From: Alkalihalobacillus sp. FSL W8-0930
GTDB lineage: Bacteria > Bacillota > Bacilli > Bacillales > Bacillaceae_D
DNA length: 64,000 bases
NCBI GenBank assembly: GCA_037965595.1
Contig: CP150183.1
Coordinates: forward strand, 2,666,001-2,730,000
Direction of reading: 5' to 3'
Position numbers and translations under genes: made by a program. Below the pieces are notes generated by a model. That model was not told the origin of the DNA. It saw only the letters and a list, made by a program, of their open reading frames with translations, and made no database searches. Shown here one piece after another: positions 1 to 8,452 of the stretch. The stretch's first letter is position 1. Each line of letters opens with the position of its first letter.

Positions 1-981
1 AGGGATGGTTACACGTAGTGCCTGCGGAAGAACAATAAACACCGTTGTTTTAAATGTACTAAGCCCTAGAGCATGGGAGGCTTCCACTTGACTATTCGGT
101 ACAGACTGTAGTCCTCCTCTTACATTCTCAGCAATATAAGCAGAGTTAAAGATGACTAAACCCACCATTGCCCGTACCACGTTATCAACAGTTACGCCAC
201 CAGGTAAAAACAACGGAACCATAATCTGAGCCATAAACAAAATAGTAATTAAAGGAACACCACGAATGACTTCAATATAGATCACACTAATTGTACGAAC
301 GATAGGTAACTTACTTGCTCGCCCTAATGCAAACAACACGCCTATCGGGAAGGAAAAAACAATGGCAATGGTTGCAAGCATCATGGTAAGCATTAAGCCA
401 CCCCATGTATTTGTTCGCACCTCTGGTAAGATGCCAAAGCCTTGTATAAAAAATAACACAAGAATAAAACAGAGAATCCATGCGTAGCCGACAACCTTTT
501 TGAGGTATGGAACAATCATCCCGATCCCCACTCCAACGCCTAAACTAACTAAGGCTCCAACTAGCCAAAATCGAGACGAACCTGAGATAAACGGTAAGAC
601 TATTGAAACAAGATAGACAGTGGTCACTGAGAAAAACATGATCGTTGATATGCCTCGTTTGGCTCCATATGTAAGACCAATAAACAGGCTTACTAAGAGC
701 AAGGCAGTCCACACTCTCCAAAGCTGCTCAATCGGGTACTGGCCCACCATAAACAGCTTAAAATTAGCGGAAATGACTTCCCAACGCGCCGTAAAGAAGG
801 TCCAGCCTGCAATATTCTTAATTAATAAAACCGCAAGAGCAAGTAATGTAATAGTGAGGATGGAACTAAACCATGAATAAAACAAATTCTTCTTAAGCCA
901 TGCACCTGGACTAAGTCTTACTTCAGCAGGCATAGGCGATCTAGTCGTGGACTTTATCTGTTGAAGTTTTTCCGTGTTCAT
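1..981 (-). CDS. Polar amino-acid ABC transporter permease (AapM-like), 3' end cut by window edge
   Basis: Inner subunit of a polar amino-acid ABC importer. The reading frame is open from ATG at 981 to the first base of the window, so 327 codons are visible and the C-terminus is missing. The start follows GAGAGGTGA and lies 5 nt after the stop of the upstream permease, so the two are translationally close. Several hydrophobic membrane segments are followed by a typical permease core: IEVIRGVPLITILFMAQIM and, further on, the EAA-loop region (SQVEASHALGLSTFKTTVFI). The long N-terminal extension before the core matches the AapQ/AapM pair of general L-amino-acid transporters rather than the short GlnP type. 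Together with the binding protein at 2254-3321 it forms one operon; the ATPase gene is presumably outside the window. Confidence 0.85.
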   Translation of the reverse strand, partial: MNTEKLQQIKSTTRSPMPAEVRLSPGAWLKKNLFYSWFSSILTITLLALAVLLIKNIAGWTFFTARWEVISANFKLFMVGQYPIEQLWRVWTALLLVSLFIGLTYGAKRGISTIMFFSVTTVYLVSIVLPFISGSSRFWLVGALVSLGVGVGIGMIVPYLKKVVGYAWILCFILVLFFIQGFGILPEVRTNTWGGLMLTMMLATIAIVFSFPIGVLFALGRASKLPIVRTISVIYIEVIRGVPLITILFMAQIMVPLFLPGGVTVDNVVRAMVGLVIFNSAYIAENVRGGLQSVPNSQVEASHALGLSTFKTTVFIVLPQALRVTIP

Positions 982-986
982 TCCAT

Positions 987-2162
987 TCACCTCTCTACCA
1001 ATGCGGTGTATTTGTTATAAATGTTCATAATGATGGATGTCACAACACTAATTGTTAAGTAAGCAAGTAACATAATCGTTATTACTTCAATCGCTCTACC
1101 TGTTTGGTTTAATGTCGTACTTCCTACACTAAACAAATCCGGATACCCAACTGCCACTGCTAAACTAGAGTTTTTCGCTAAGCCAAGATATTGACTTGTG
1201 ACGGGTGGGATAATTGTGCGAATGGCCTGCGGAAATGTAACGAAACGTAAAATTTTTGATGAGCTTAAGCCCAAAGCTTCTGCTGCCTCAATTTGACCTT
1301 TTGGAACAGCCAGAATACCTCCTCTAACAATTTCAGCGATATAGGTAGCTGTGTACATAACGAGTGCAAACAGAATCGCTGCAAATTCCGGAGAAAAACG
1401 ATAGCCTCCAACCGAACCTGTCCCCGTATGTTCAGGTAAGCTTAATGAAGCAGGAAATTCTCCAAGTACTAGATAACCGACGCCAATTCCAATAATCAGA
1501 ACGCCTATTAGCCAAAGACTTGGGTAAAGCTTTTTCCCCTGTTCAATTTGTTGTTTGTTTTTCCACTTAAATGTTAAAAAGGCTGCGATCAGTAGAACAA
1601 GAAGTAAAGCCAGCCAAATCCACAGACTTGAGTTCGCATCAAACCAAGGAAAGACAAAACCACGGTTACTTATGATAAATCCATAATTGGCATTTACATC
1701 TTGGATGCGCGGCATTGCCAGCATAACTGCAAAATACCAAAAGAAGATTTGAACTAAAACGGGTGTATTTCTGAAAATCTCTATGTACCAGGTTGATAAT
1801 GTTCGAAGCAACCAGTTACTCGATAACCGACTAATACCAACTAGAACTCCAACAATTGTAGTTAGCACAATCCCTACAATCGAGACCTTTAATGTATTAA
1901 GAAATCCAACGTATAGCGCACGGACAAATGTATCAGAAGGAGAAAAGCTGACCACTGTTTCCCCAATAGGAAAAGAAGCACGATTCGTTAAAAATTGAAA
2001 ACTAAGTCCAAGACCTGCTCGGTTTAAGCCAGCCATAGCATTCGTCGCTAAGAAAACAATAAACCCAATAATGAACACTAAAAATAGAAGCTGCCATATG
2101 AGATTCAAGTATTTTTGATTACGCCAAAAAGGCGGTCGTTTGTGAGTAGATGGCTCTGCCAA
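987..2162 (-). CDS. Polar amino-acid ABC transporter permease (AapQ-like)
   Basis: Membrane permease of an amino-acid ABC importer, 391 residues, which is the long AapQ-type length. It has an N-terminal membrane segment (about residues 20-45), a central pair of hydrophobic segments with a linker, and the conserved binding-protein-dependent permease core. Diagnostic motifs are WYIEIFRNTPVLVQIFFWYF in the first half and the EAA loop GQIEAAEALGLSSSKILRF near residue 300. It pairs with the downstream permease at 1-981 to make a heterodimeric channel. A stem-loop separates it from the upstream binding-protein gene, which would allow more binding protein than permease to be made. Substrate cannot be fixed from sequence; glutamate, glutamine or broad-range polar amino acids are the usual ones. 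Confidence 0.88.
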   Translation of the reverse strand: MAEPSTHKRPPFWRNQKYLNLIWQLLFLVFIIGFIVFLATNAMAGLNRAGLGLSFQFLTNRASFPIGETVVSFSPSDTFVRALYVGFLNTLKVSIVGIVLTTIVGVLVGISRLSSNWLLRTLSTWYIEIFRNTPVLVQIFFWYFAVMLAMPRIQDVNANYGFIISNRGFVFPWFDANSSLWIWLALLLVLLIAAFLTFKWKNKQQIEQGKKLYPSLWLIGVLIIGIGVGYLVLGEFPASLSLPEHTGTGSVGGYRFSPEFAAILFALVMYTATYIAEIVRGGILAVPKGQIEAAEALGLSSSKILRFVTFPQAIRTIIPPVTSQYLGLAKNSSLAVAVGYPDLFSVGSTTLNQTGRAIEVITIMLLAYLTISVVTSIIMNIYNKYTALVER

Positions 2163-2200
2163 TGGATGTCATCCTTTCCTCATAGTTACCTATTAATTGA

Positions 2201-2234
2201 TGAAAATAGCCTGCCTCCCAATCGAAGCAGGCTA
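2201..2234 (-). terminator. Intercistronic stem-loop (partial terminator) after the binding-protein gene
   Basis: The arms TAGCCTGC (2227-2234 and 2207-2214, read on the minus strand) form a perfect 8-bp stem followed by TTTTC. It lies between the binding-protein stop and the first permease. In ABC operons such a structure usually acts as a leaky terminator or 3'-end stabiliser; that role is inferred. Confidence 0.6.
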
Positions 2235-2253
2235 CTTCTATAAATGAATTGGT

Positions 2254-3321
2254 TTATCTAAATGGTGGAGAGTATAATAACCCGCCATCGGTGTATAGAG
2301 CGTTTAGACCTCGTTCAAGCTCGAATGGGCTGTCTGCACCTAGGTTACGATCGTAGATCTCTGCATAGTTGCCAACCTGCTTGATAATTTGATAAGCAAA
2401 ATCATTCTCGAGTCCAAGCTGCTCTCCTAAGTTCTCTTCAACACCTAGGAAACGTGCAATATCCGGATCCTCCGTATCTAAGAAATCATCTACATTTTCA
2501 GATGTGATCCCAAATTCTTCAGCTTGGATCGTAGCGTTTGTTGCCCAGAACATGATTTCTAGGAATTGATCATCTCCATCTAGAACGGCTGGGCCGAGTG
2601 GCTCCTTCGAGAGAACTTCATTTAAGATGACGTGCCCTGATGGATCCTGTAGCGTCTCGAGTCTTGAAATCAGACCAGATTGATCCGTTGTCCAAGCATC
2701 AATGGTTCCTGACTCGTAGGCAGCAATTAAACTATCTTGATCAGAGAAGGTTACGGATTCAAAGTCAATTCCCCGTTTACTCATCTGATCCGCTAAGTTC
2801 AGCTCGGTGGTAGTACCTTGCTCTACCCCTATTCTTGCTCCTGCTAAATCTTCCAGAGTTTCAATTCCGCTATCAGATGGAGCCATCATGCCTTGCCCAT
2901 CGTAGAAAGTGGTAGGTCCGAAATTTAAACCGATCTCCACGTCACGGTTTAGCGTAAGTGTCGTGTTACGGATAAGCATATCGACTTCGCCTGTTTGCAA
3001 GGCAGTAAAGCGTTCTTGAGCAGACAAAGGTCTAAATTCGACAGCATCTGCATCTCCAATTATTGCAGCAGCCATTACTTTTCCAAACTCGATATCAAAA
3101 CCTTCGTATGCTCCATCTGAACCAACGTATCCAAAACCAGGAAGCTGATCATTGGCCCCCATAATCAATTCTCCACGATCTTGTATCGCAGAGATCGTGT
3201 TTCCGGAGTTTGCAGATTGACCTCCATTTTCCTCAGCTGGAGTGTCCGTTTCCTCGGAACAAGCGACAAGTAGTGCAGCAAAACTCGTTACAACCATTCC
3301 ATTTACCATCCACTTTTTCAT
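2254..3321 (-). CDS. Amino-acid ABC transporter substrate-binding lipoprotein
   Basis: Extracytoplasmic solute-binding protein, 355 residues, anchored as a lipoprotein. The N-terminus MKKWMVNGMVVTSFAALLVAC is a lipoprotein signal with the lipobox LVAC (Cys 21), followed by an acidic Glu/Asp-rich linker. The mature part is a periplasmic-binding-protein type 2 fold of family 3: early strand GELIMGANDQLPGFGY, then GSDGAYEGFDIEFGKVMAAA, the ligand-binding TLTLNRDVEIG region, and the hinge segment EDLAGARIGVEQGTTTE. Length and the Gly-Asp rich C-terminus fit AapJ-type proteins that serve the AapQM permeases found just downstream. It is the first gene of the operon. The many acidic residues are typical of surface proteins of alkaliphilic or halotolerant bacilli (inference). 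Confidence 0.88.
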   Translation of the reverse strand: MKKWMVNGMVVTSFAALLVACSEETDTPAEENGGQSANSGNTISAIQDRGELIMGANDQLPGFGYVGSDGAYEGFDIEFGKVMAAAIIGDADAVEFRPLSAQERFTALQTGEVDMLIRNTTLTLNRDVEIGLNFGPTTFYDGQGMMAPSDSGIETLEDLAGARIGVEQGTTTELNLADQMSKRGIDFESVTFSDQDSLIAAYESGTIDAWTTDQSGLISRLETLQDPSGHVILNEVLSKEPLGPAVLDGDDQFLEIMFWATNATIQAEEFGITSENVDDFLDTEDPDIARFLGVEENLGEQLGLENDFAYQIIKQVGNYAEIYDRNLGADSPFELERGLNALYTDGGLLYSPPFR

Positions 3322-3346
3322 TCTTCTAGCGTCCCCCTTACAATTC

Positions 3347-3374
3347 GTATAAAGTAACTATGTTAGTTATATAC
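3347..3374. promoter_or_regulatory. Imperfect palindrome upstream of the amino-acid transporter operon
   Basis: The core TAACTA-tgt-TAGTTA (3355-3369) is a perfect inverted repeat and the outer arms GTATA and TATAC extend it. It sits 25-50 nt upstream of the binding-protein ATG in AT-rich DNA, where a promoter and operator are expected. No regulator can be named. The rest of 3375-3517 is AT-rich DNA with no gene. Confidence 0.35.
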
Positions 3375-3517
3375 TAGTTGAATTCTAAATACATTTAATT
3401 GGTCAAATTATCTGACTATATAATTTTAGAAAAATATAGATTTTACACATATTGATTCACATTTAGATAACTAATTTCCAATTGAGTCTAGTAGTTGGAT
3501 GAGGAATGAAGTAGTAC

Positions 3518-3574
3518 CTAAACATTACGAATTACGCCGCTCCAGTGGAAACTTCGCTTTCCGTGGGTACGGCC
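3518..3574 (-). repeat. Left half of a family-B dispersed repeat, interrupted by the IS element
   Basis: This segment matches the distal end of the repeat copies at 5324-5484 and 63051-63210 (reversed orientation). It stops at the 10-bp target sequence GGGTACGGCC (3565-3574). The other half resumes after the IS element at 5145, where the same 10 bp is repeated. Removing the IS and one duplicate restores a contiguous copy resembling the one at 63051-63210. Confidence 0.75.
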
Positions 3575-5144
3575 CATAGCCGTCAAGTTAAGTAAAATCG
3601 GTTTAACTATAGACGATTCTTCGTTAGGATGGGGGTTTAACCAGTCCTAGGGAGGGATCGTTTGTGTCTTTAAAAGAGGAGTTCAGTACGTTTGCGAAAA
3701 CCGTGTTGGACGTTTTATCTGTACCGAACCTTCGCCAATCTGCCCGAGATGTTGGGTTTGTACAGCGTCTAAAGAAATTAAAACCTGAGGATTTCCTAAG
3801 TATTTGTTCCTTTCTTCCTCAACCCGTCGGTGCGACAGAGTTAACACAGCTTTGCGGGGCTCTTTCACGTGAATCCAATACCCACCTTTCCAAACAAGCC
3901 TTACATCAACGCTTCGATGAAAAAGGAGCGGCTTTTTTGAAGCATGTGTTTTTTCAATTGGCGGCCAAACAAGAGTTGATGGCCATGCCACCTCTTCCTG
4001 AGACCCCGTTTTCTCGGATCCGCATCTTAGATGCGACTTCATTTGAACGACCAAAGAAAGATGGTACTTCTTCAGATGGAGCGAAAATTCATTTAGAGTA
4101 TGAGCTATATGAGGGGAAATTTTTGCATACCTTACTTTCCGGTTCAAGAGAAAGTGACCATCACGCCGCCTATGCATTAGCCGATACGATTCAACCAGGT
4201 GATTTGATCATCCGTGATCTCGGCTACTTTTCTGGCGACCATTTGAAACAAATCGATCGTGCAGGCGCTTCTTATATCACGCGGACGCCGGCCAATATGA
4301 CCTATTGGACTAGAGATGATCAAGGGGAACGAATCCAAATCAAACCAGAAGAAGATGCGAAGCAGCTAGAACCGGGAGCGATCAAAGATTATGGGGTCAT
4401 CCAATTAGGGGTCAAAGGAAAGAACACCCTTCAAACCCGTGTCATCGTGCAACGATTGACAGAGGATCAACAAAACAAGAGGAAAGCCGGTTTACGAAAA
4501 AGAAGACGGAAAGGGGGTCATACCCAATCCGCCGACAAAAAGGATCATACCCAAATCCTTGCCACTAACCTAACACAGGAAGAAATGGATGTGCAAGCAT
4601 TGTATCCGATGTATTCCTTACGCTGGCAAGTCGAGATTCTTTTCAAAACGTGGAAATCCCTTTTCGCCATTGATCACGTGCGCGCGATGAATCCAGATCG
4701 GTTTCTCTGCCACATGTATGGGAAACTTATACACATTCTGCTTTCCTCGATGGTGGCGTTTCAATGCCGGTTCTATCTTCATCAAAAGCACCACCTCGAA
4801 GGCAGTGAATACAAGTGTATCCATCATGCCAAAAGGGCTATAGAAGAGTCAAAAGGATACGCTCTCTATCATCGTTCTTCATTAGAAGACGTTCTAGAAA
4901 ATATCTACGAGAGCATTTACCGACATGGACGAAAAGACCATCGCCACCGCCATCAAAGTCCCTATGACATCTTACAGATCGCCTATGAAACACATGCGCG
5001 TGTGGAGTAAAACGGTAGAATCCGGTGCAAAAAAAAATAGAAAAAGAGCCAATCTACCCATACGTACCCTGATGGAAAATACTAGATCCACTACAAGAGA
5101 AAGGATGAGCTCTTTCTTTTTCCTTTCTTAACTTGACGGCTATG
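3575..5144 (+). mobile_element. Complete IS4-family insertion sequence (IS231-like), 1570 bp
   Basis: The element is bounded by a perfect 18-bp inverted repeat, CATAGCCGTCAAGTTAAG at 3575-3592 and its complement at 5127-5144. It is flanked by a perfect 10-bp direct repeat GGGTACGGCC (3565-3574 and 5145-5154), the target-site duplication. It carries one intact transposase gene. The end sequence and the 10-bp duplication fit the IS231 branch of the IS4 family. Intact ends, duplication and reading frame indicate a recent insertion. Confidence 0.95.
3664..5010 (+). CDS. IS4-family transposase
   Basis: DDE transposase, 448 residues, full length for the family. It starts at GTG, seven bases after the ribosome-binding sequence GGGAGGG. 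Catalytic residues are visible as D123 (RILDATSF), D185 (LIIRDLGYF) and E324. The last belongs to a YREK signature with the IS4 spacing: Y317, R320, E324 and K331 in YSLRWQVEILFKTWK. A basic stretch around residues 275-300 (KRKAGLRKRRRKGG) lies in the insertion domain. The gene fills most of the element and no frameshift or stop is seen, so the element may still be active. It is the only clear plus-strand gene in the first 15 kb. Confidence 0.95.
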   Translation: MSLKEEFSTFAKTVLDVLSVPNLRQSARDVGFVQRLKKLKPEDFLSICSFLPQPVGATELTQLCGALSRESNTHLSKQALHQRFDEKGAAFLKHVFFQLAAKQELMAMPPLPETPFSRIRILDATSFERPKKDGTSSDGAKIHLEYELYEGKFLHTLLSGSRESDHHAAYALADTIQPGDLIIRDLGYFSGDHLKQIDRAGASYITRTPANMTYWTRDDQGERIQIKPEEDAKQLEPGAIKDYGVIQLGVKGKNTLQTRVIVQRLTEDQQNKRKAGLRKRRRKGGHTQSADKKDHTQILATNLTQEEMDVQALYPMYSLRWQVEILFKTWKSLFAIDHVRAMNPDRFLCHMYGKLIHILLSSMVAFQCRFYLHQKHHLEGSEYKCIHHAKRAIEESKGYALYHRSSLEDVLENIYESIYRHGRKDHRHRHQSPYDILQIAYETHARVE

Positions 5145-5154
5145 GGGTACGGCC

Positions 5155-5245
5155 TCAGCCTCCTCCGCGGAAGGACACCGCTACTGAGTCTTCACCACGC
5201 ACTATTCCCACAGGAGTCTACGTTTCCACTTCCGCTAAATTCAGG
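5155..5245 (-). repeat. Right half of the IS-interrupted family-B repeat
   Basis: Continues the copy that breaks off at 3574. It contains the shared blocks of the family (on the reverse strand, gtgAAGACtca and GGAGGctgaggcc-type segments). It runs toward the hairpin at 5287-5323, so that hairpin lies between two divergent copies of the repeat body. Confidence 0.75.
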
Positions 5246-5286
5246 TTACAAAAAAAGAGGGTGAGACATTATTTATAATTAAAAAA

Positions 5287-5323
5287 AATGGCGAATGATT
5301 CAACAATCGAATCATTCGCCATT
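5287..5323. repeat. Family-A hairpin, copy 1
   Basis: Arms AATGGCGAATGATTC (5287-5301) and its exact complement (5309-5323) make a 15-bp stem with a 7-nt loop. Six related hairpins occur in the window. Because it is palindromic and flanked by A and T runs, it may also act as a bidirectional terminator. Confidence 0.85.
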
Positions 5324-5484
5324 CGTAATTTTATCTGAACAAGCGGAGGAAGAACCCGAGACTCCTACGGAACAGAACGTGGTGAAGACACTTTAGCGGC
5401 GCTTTTCCCGCTAAAGGGGCTGAGGCCGTTCCCGCAGGTGCGAGGGATTCTCCCGTAGCGGATATTGCGCTATGTTCGTGTTTT
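5324..5484 (+). repeat. Family-B dispersed repeat body, copy next to the IS
   Basis: About 150 bp with the blocks GAGACTCCTACGGAACAGAA, GGTGAAGACACT, GGGGCTGAGGCCGTTCCCG and a terminal GTTCGTGTTTT. The same blocks recur in the same order at 16231-16390, 20204-20370 and, reversed, at 63051-63210. The ends can pair with one another (GGA-GAACCC with GGGATTCTCC). No protein-coding frame is conserved between copies. 5485-5547 has no feature. Confidence 0.85.
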
Positions 5485-5547
5485 GCTATCAACACTAATG
5501 TTTCGACTCCATTCTTTTTTGTCGCTTACTTAAAAACAAGCACTATC

Positions 5548-5628
5548 CTAGTTCAACCACAAAAAAATCACTCCGGCGATCAGCAGTACACCGCAACAGG
5601 CGTATAAGACTTTTGCTAGCTTTTCCAT
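5548..5628 (-). CDS. 26-residue single-span membrane peptide downstream of the DUF350 gene
   Basis: Short reading frame of 26 codons starting at ATG 5628, 15 nt after the stop of the DUF350 gene. It has its own strong ribosome-binding sequence AGGGGAGAA five bases upstream. The product begins MEKLAKVLY, has two adjacent cysteines and one hydrophobic span (ACCGVLLIAGVIFLWL) covering most of its length, so it would be a one-pass membrane peptide. Close spacing suggests co-translation with the DUF350 membrane protein and possibly a partner role; that is inference. I do not recognise a family. The good ribosome-binding site, charged N-terminus and clean stop make it more likely real than chance. 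Confidence 0.6.
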   Translation of the reverse strand: MEKLAKVLYACCGVLLIAGVIFLWLN

Positions 5629-5643
5629 TGCTTCTCCCCTATC

Positions 5644-6060
5644 TTAACGTGTGTGTATGCCTGCTCCGATCACGTAGGAGAGGCCGATTGAGATGATCAT
5701 AGAAATGAGCCCTACTGCTCTATTATCGTTTTTAATTTCCTCATCTACTTTAAATGAAGGCATTAAGAACTCGAAAATAAAATAGCTGAGCAACAACAAA
5801 ACAAATCCAATCGCTCCCCACATTAGCATAATAAGAAGGGAATCTGCGTTTTGAATAGAGTGTCTAAAAATATTGGCTACTCCAAAGATCTTTCCACTAG
5901 TCGCCATCGCAACGGCGACATTTCCTTTTTTGATTTCAACCCAGTTCCGGTAGGACGTAACCGTTTCAAAAATGGCTAAAAATACGACTAATGCTAAAAT
6001 ACTCACACTGTATAAAGCAAGCGTGCGTACATATTCGTTCTCAATGATTAACTGTTCCAT
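5644..6060 (-). CDS. yshE: DUF350 family membrane protein (YshE-like)
   Basis: Integral membrane protein of 138 residues with four hydrophobic segments (about residues 15-35, 50-65, 75-98 and 115-135). The DUF350 pattern is visible: a charged motif EIKKGNVAVAMATSGKIFGVANI between the first segments, then LLLLSYFIFEFLMP, then a repeat-like VDEEIKNDNRAVGLISMIISIGLSYVIGAGI. The two KNVAVA/DNRAVG motifs are the tandem halves of this family. Its position right after mutS2 equals yshE in B. subtilis. No biochemical function is established for the B. subtilis member. Confidence 0.8.
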   Translation of the reverse strand: MEQLIIENEYVRTLALYSVSILALVVFLAIFETVTSYRNWVEIKKGNVAVAMATSGKIFGVANIFRHSIQNADSLLIMLMWGAIGFVLLLLSYFIFEFLMPSFKVDEEIKNDNRAVGLISMIISIGLSYVIGAGIHTR

Positions 6061-6075
6061 CGTTTCAGCCTTTCT

Positions 6076-8436
6076 TTATTTAAGTTCTATAACCGTGTTT
6101 CCGAGTCCTCCATCTTTTGAATCGGCATCTCTAGCTGTTTTCACTCGTGGGTGTTTATCAACTAACTGTTTTACACCCTTGCGCAATGCACCGGTTCCCT
6201 TTCCATGAATGATCGACACTTGGTGATAACCAGCAAGTAGGGCATCATCAATATACTTTTCAACACGGTGCATCGCTTCATCATACCGTTCTCCACGTAA
6301 ATCAAGCTCTGGTTTCACATGAGTTCCAGTGCTTCTCAGTGTAGCCATTGGCCTTGTCTCAATCGGTTTCGCTTTTTCAGTAATAAGGATATCTTTTAGG
6401 TCAACCTTCATCTTCATGATTCCCATTTGAACTTGATACTCATCGCTACCAAGATCAGCAAGGACGGTTCCTTTTTGACCGAAGCTTAGAACTTTGACTT
6501 CATCACCAGCAATCGGTTTTCGATTTGCTTGTTGAGCCATTTTCTTTACACGTTTTTGCTTACTCGTCAGCTTCGGTGCTGCTTCATCAAGGTGCTTTTT
6601 CGCCTCAATGATTTGGTGTTCTTTTACCGCAAGACCTTGTTTTTGTAGATCTCTTAACTCTGCGATAATGACTTCTGCTTCTTCTGTAGCATCCTTTACT
6701 GCTTTCTCGGCTTTTTCTTCAGCTAGCCTTAAGATATTCTCTTTCTCCGACTCAAGCTCAGCAAGCTTTTCCTCAAGCTCAGCATGGAGCTTCGCTGAAT
6801 CCTTTCGAAGCTGAGTCGCTTCGTCTGATTCTTTTTGGACACGCTTTTGACTTTCTTCAAGAGAAGCAATAACGGTTTCCATTTGCGTTGAATCAAGATC
6901 AATCTGTTCTTTTGCTTTCTCAATGATCTCTTCACCTAAACCGAGTCTTCTAGAGATGGCAAATGCATTGCTTCGACCTGGAACACCAATAAGTAAACGG
7001 TATGTTGGGCGAAGCGTTTCTACATCAAATTCCACGCTCGCATTGATCGCTCCCTCACGATTATATGCATACCCCTTTAACTCACTATAGTGAGTCGTTG
7101 CCATGACACAAGCTCCACGGCGATAGATTGTATCAAGGATGGAGATAGCTAGTGCGGCCCCTTCCGTCGGATCTGTTCCTGCTCCGAGTTCATCAATTAA
7201 TACAAGGCTGTCTGCATTCATTTGATCTAAGATTCGTACGATGTTTGTCATATGGGAAGAGAACGTACTCAAGCTTTGTTCAATCGACTGTTCATCCCCA
7301 ATGTCCGCAAAGATTGATGTATACACTGCGAGCTCAGAATCATGCTCTGCTGGTACTTGGAGACCTGACTGAGCCATTAATGTTAAGAGTCCAACAGTTT
7401 TTAAAGTAACTGTCTTTCCTCCGGTGTTTGGCCCAGTAATGATCAATGAACGATAGTCTCCGCCTAGCTGTAGCGAGATGGGAACAACAGACGTCGGATC
7501 AAGTAGTGGATGTCTTGCATCCCTTAAATTCGTAAATCCTTTACGATTTAATTTAGGCTTAGACGCTTTTAGCTTTTTAGCATGATTTGCCTTTGCAAAA
7601 ATAAAGTCAAACTGTGCGAGAATCGTTAAGTTTAGTAAAAGAGCTTCGCCGTCTTCAGCCACTCGATCTGAGAGCATCCGTAAAATCCGTTCAATCTCCT
7701 GGGCTTCCTTTACACGAGCCTCACGCAATTGGTTGTTTAGTATCACAACAGCTTGGGGTTCAATAAATAAAGTGGCTCCTGATGCTGATTGATCGTGGAC
7801 AATCCCTCCAAAGGACCCGCGATACTCCTGTTTTACAGGAATCACATACCGATCGTTACGAATTGTAATAATTGAATCAGAGAGCATTTTTTGTGTGTTT
7901 TGGGATTTTGTTAATGATTCGAGCTTTGAACGTACATTGGATTCAAAGCTGCGTACCTGGTGACGTAATGTACGAAGCTCTGAACTTGCAGAATCCATCA
8001 CTTGACCGTAATCATCTATGCATTGGTTAATGCTGCGTTCTAAGTCACGTAAAGACTCAAGCTGAGAGGCATAGTCCGAGAGTAATGGGATATGCGTTTT
8101 CTCTTCTTCTACAACCTCTTCAATAAACGATTTCATCTGTCTTCCACCATAAAGTGTTGAGCTAATTCCTACAAGCTCCGTGGCACTTAACACTCCACCG
8201 ATTTGAGCACGTTTCACTTCAGCCTTGACGTCTTTAATTCCACCAAGTGGAATATGCCCTTTGAGTCTAAGAACTTCCACTCCCTCGGCTGTTTCCTCCT
8301 GCCAACGCTGAATTTCATCGAGGTCCGTTGAAGGAGCTAATGTTTCAACTTTCTCTCTACCTAAAGAACAAGATACATGCTCTAGGAGCTGTTTTTTCAT
8401 TTTTGTATATTCTAATACACGCATTACATGTTCCAT
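6076..8436 (-). CDS. mutS2: Endonuclease MutS2 / ribosome-collision factor RqcU
   Basis: A 786-residue MutS2 protein. It lacks the mismatch-reading domain of MutS and has a core/lever region, then an ATPase with Walker [16 protein letters not shown] near residue 333 and Walker [18 protein letters not shown] long Glu/Lys-rich coiled coil spans roughly residues 510-640. The C-terminal Smr domain starts near residue 710 ([12 protein letters not shown]) and includes the loop [12 protein letters not shown]. In B. subtilis MutS2 (RqcU) binds collided ribosomes and splits them to feed quality control; older work ascribes suppression of recombination. Start ATG is preceded by GGAG at seven bases. It follows polX closely, as in B. 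subtilis. Confidence 0.97.
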   Translation of the reverse strand: MEHVMRVLEYTKMKKQLLEHVSCSLGREKVETLAPSTDLDEIQRWQEETAEGVEVLRLKGHIPLGGIKDVKAEVKRAQIGGVLSATELVGISSTLYGGRQMKSFIEEVVEEEKTHIPLLSDYASQLESLRDLERSINQCIDDYGQVMDSASSELRTLRHQVRSFESNVRSKLESLTKSQNTQKMLSDSIITIRNDRYVIPVKQEYRGSFGGIVHDQSASGATLFIEPQAVVILNNQLREARVKEAQEIERILRMLSDRVAEDGEALLLNLTILAQFDFIFAKANHAKKLKASKPKLNRKGFTNLRDARHPLLDPTSVVPISLQLGGDYRSLIITGPNTGGKTVTLKTVGLLTLMAQSGLQVPAEHDSELAVYTSIFADIGDEQSIEQSLSTFSSHMTNIVRILDQMNADSLVLIDELGAGTDPTEGAALAISILDTIYRRGACVMATTHYSELKGYAYNREGAINASVEFDVETLRPTYRLLIGVPGRSNAFAISRRLGLGEEIIEKAKEQIDLDSTQMETVIASLEESQKRVQKESDEATQLRKDSAKLHAELEEKLAELESEKENILRLAEEKAEKAVKDATEEAEVIIAELRDLQKQGLAVKEHQIIEAKKHLDEAAPKLTSKQKRVKKMAQQANRKPIAGDEVKVLSFGQKGTVLADLGSDEYQVQMGIMKMKVDLKDILITEKAKPIETRPMATLRSTGTHVKPELDLRGERYDEAMHRVEKYIDDALLAGYHQVSIIHGKGTGALRKGVKQLVDKHPRVKTARDADSKDGGLGNTVIELK

Positions 8437-8452
8437 ATATGAACTCCTTTTT

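Noticed and set aside
3683-4177. Minus-strand frame of 164 codons inside the transposase gene
   Set aside because: Antisense to an intact transposase; no supporting start signals.
5011-5126. Transposase terminator or second IS gene
   Set aside because: The 68-codon frame at 4925-5131 overlaps the transposase and has no start signal; the inverted words AAAAAGAGC/GCTCTTT are too far apart for a clear terminator.
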